Shown here: one piece after another, positions 63,505 to 64,000 of the stretch | Layout: each line of letters starts with the position of its first letter | How positions within the stretch are numbered: the first letter of the stretch is position 1 | Assembly (NCBI RefSeq): GCF_016908495.1 | Contig: NZ_JAFBDZ010000007.1 | Location: forward strand, 1 to 64,000 | Length of the DNA: 64,000 nt | Direction of reading: 5' to 3' | Source: Rossellomorea pakistanensis | Lineage (GTDB): Bacteria > Bacillota > Bacilli > Bacillales > Bacillaceae_B | Program-made: the position numbers and the translations under genes | Notes under the pieces: model-generated | Seen by the model: the letters and a program-made list of their open reading frames with translations, nothing else | Databases searched by the model: none | Told to the model about the DNA's origin: nothing

Positions 63505-64000
63505 TTAAACCACATCATTCTTTATAGCATAAATGGCTAGCTGTGTACGATCTCTTAAATGTAACTTCTGTAGAATTTGTGTAAGGTGATTTTTCACTGT
63601 CCCAACAGAGAGATGGAGTCTTTGGGAGACCTCTTTGTTCGTTAGCCCTTCCCCTACAAGCTTTATAACAGCCAATTCTCTTGATGTGAGCATCTTTATC
63701 TCTTTACTTGAAGGAGGCTTTGATTTTTCGAGTAGTCTTGGCATCACTTTTGCGGCCACCTCTTCATGAATGGACATCCCTCCATTCATACAACTTACCA
63801 CTGCAGATAGCAGCTTATCACGATCTGATGTCTTTAGAAGAAAACCACTTGCTCCGAGCTTTAATGCTTCGAGGGCATATTCGTCATCATTAAATGTAGT
63901 GAGAATTAACACTTTAGTCGCGGACCATCTCTGTTTTATTTCCCTTGTTGCTTCTATTCCGTTTAATTCTGGCATACGAATATCCATCACAACAAGATCA
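63505..64000 (-). CDS. LuxR/NarL-type response regulator, N-terminus outside the window
   Basis: The visible 165 residues run from DLVVMDIRMPELNGIEA (the phosphorylation-site Asp is in MDIRMPE) through the receiver domain (LILTTFNDDEY, FLLKTSDRDKLL) to a LuxR helix-turn-helix (LTSRELAVIKLVGEGLTNKE, VSQRLHLSVGTVKNHLTQIL). The gene continues past 64000. It might control the ABC export operon at 56829-60139, as LnrK does for lnrLMN, but the sensor kinase is not in view. Confidence 0.93.
   Translation of the reverse strand, partial: DLVVMDIRMPELNGIEATREIKQRWSATKVLILTTFNDDEYALEALKLGASGFLLKTSDRDKLLSAVVSCMNGGMSIHEEVAAKVMPRLLEKSKPPSSKEIKMLTSRELAVIKLVGEGLTNKEVSQRLHLSVGTVKNHLTQILQKLHLRDRTQLAIYAIKNDVV

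Overview
The window is chromosomal DNA from a low-GC, endospore-forming member of the Bacillaceae. The evidence is a complete Bacillus-type rsbR-S-T-U-V-W-sigB-rsbX stress operon, spore genes (cmpA, a ydcC-type lipoprotein, a SleL/YaaH-type cortex hydrolase), strong GGAGG ribosome binding sites with frequent TTG and GTG starts, and gene order close to the B. subtilis dal-ydcC-acpS/mazEF/rsb/sigB/tex region. No prophage, insertion sequence with a transposase, or CRISPR array was seen.

Layout. 1-1260: ten tRNA genes on the minus strand, driven by three sigma-A promoters and running into what looks like the leader of a 16S rRNA gene just outside the window. 1291-13900: a SprT-like protein, cmpA, tex, the sigma-B operon, mazEF, alr, a ydcC-type lipoprotein and acpS. 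14180-19025: a rhomboid protease, a ydbS-ydbT pair and the cshA helicase. 19358-26500: a decayed small gene, an ECF sigma operon with its own ECF-type promoter, a HAD phosphatase, murF and ddl, a dicarboxylate-type symporter and a universal stress protein. 26764-31062: a PHP phosphoesterase, a DeoR regulator and a large secreted metallophosphoesterase that has a four-repeat PhoP box upstream. 31449-47741: transporters (SulP, MFS, MgtE, two CorC-like paralogues), a GNAT enzyme, a flavoprotein, sfsA, a SEDS glycosyltransferase, T-box-controlled argS and a VTT membrane protein. 47853-64000: small and hypothetical genes, a CBS protein with a sigma-G-type promoter, a broken NUDIX gene, two ABC export systems, a DUF819 protein, AraC and GNAT genes, a SleL-type hydrolase and the C-terminal part of a LuxR-type response regulator.

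How the genes work together. The sigma-B module is a complete partner-switching cascade: RsbR/RsbS stressosome, RsbT, RsbU phosphatase, RsbV/RsbW/SigB, and RsbX feedback. An internal sigma-B promoter lies before rsbV and a separate sigma-A promoter before rsbR. murF and ddl supply peptidoglycan precursors, alr supplies D-alanine and the SEDS protein polymerises glycan. The PHP/DeoR/metallophosphoesterase group looks like a phosphate-ester scavenging locus.

The most unusual content is intergenic. Three loci carry tandem arrays with a period of exactly 52 nt (11, 3 and 3 units), each unit able to form a small hairpin. Four loci carry degenerate arrays with a period of exactly 21 nt. A MITE-like element, including one copy between the T-box and argS, and several long palindromic repeat families are scattered between genes. 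Three small genes are visibly decaying. Positions were read by eye, so boundaries of degenerate repeats are approximate.
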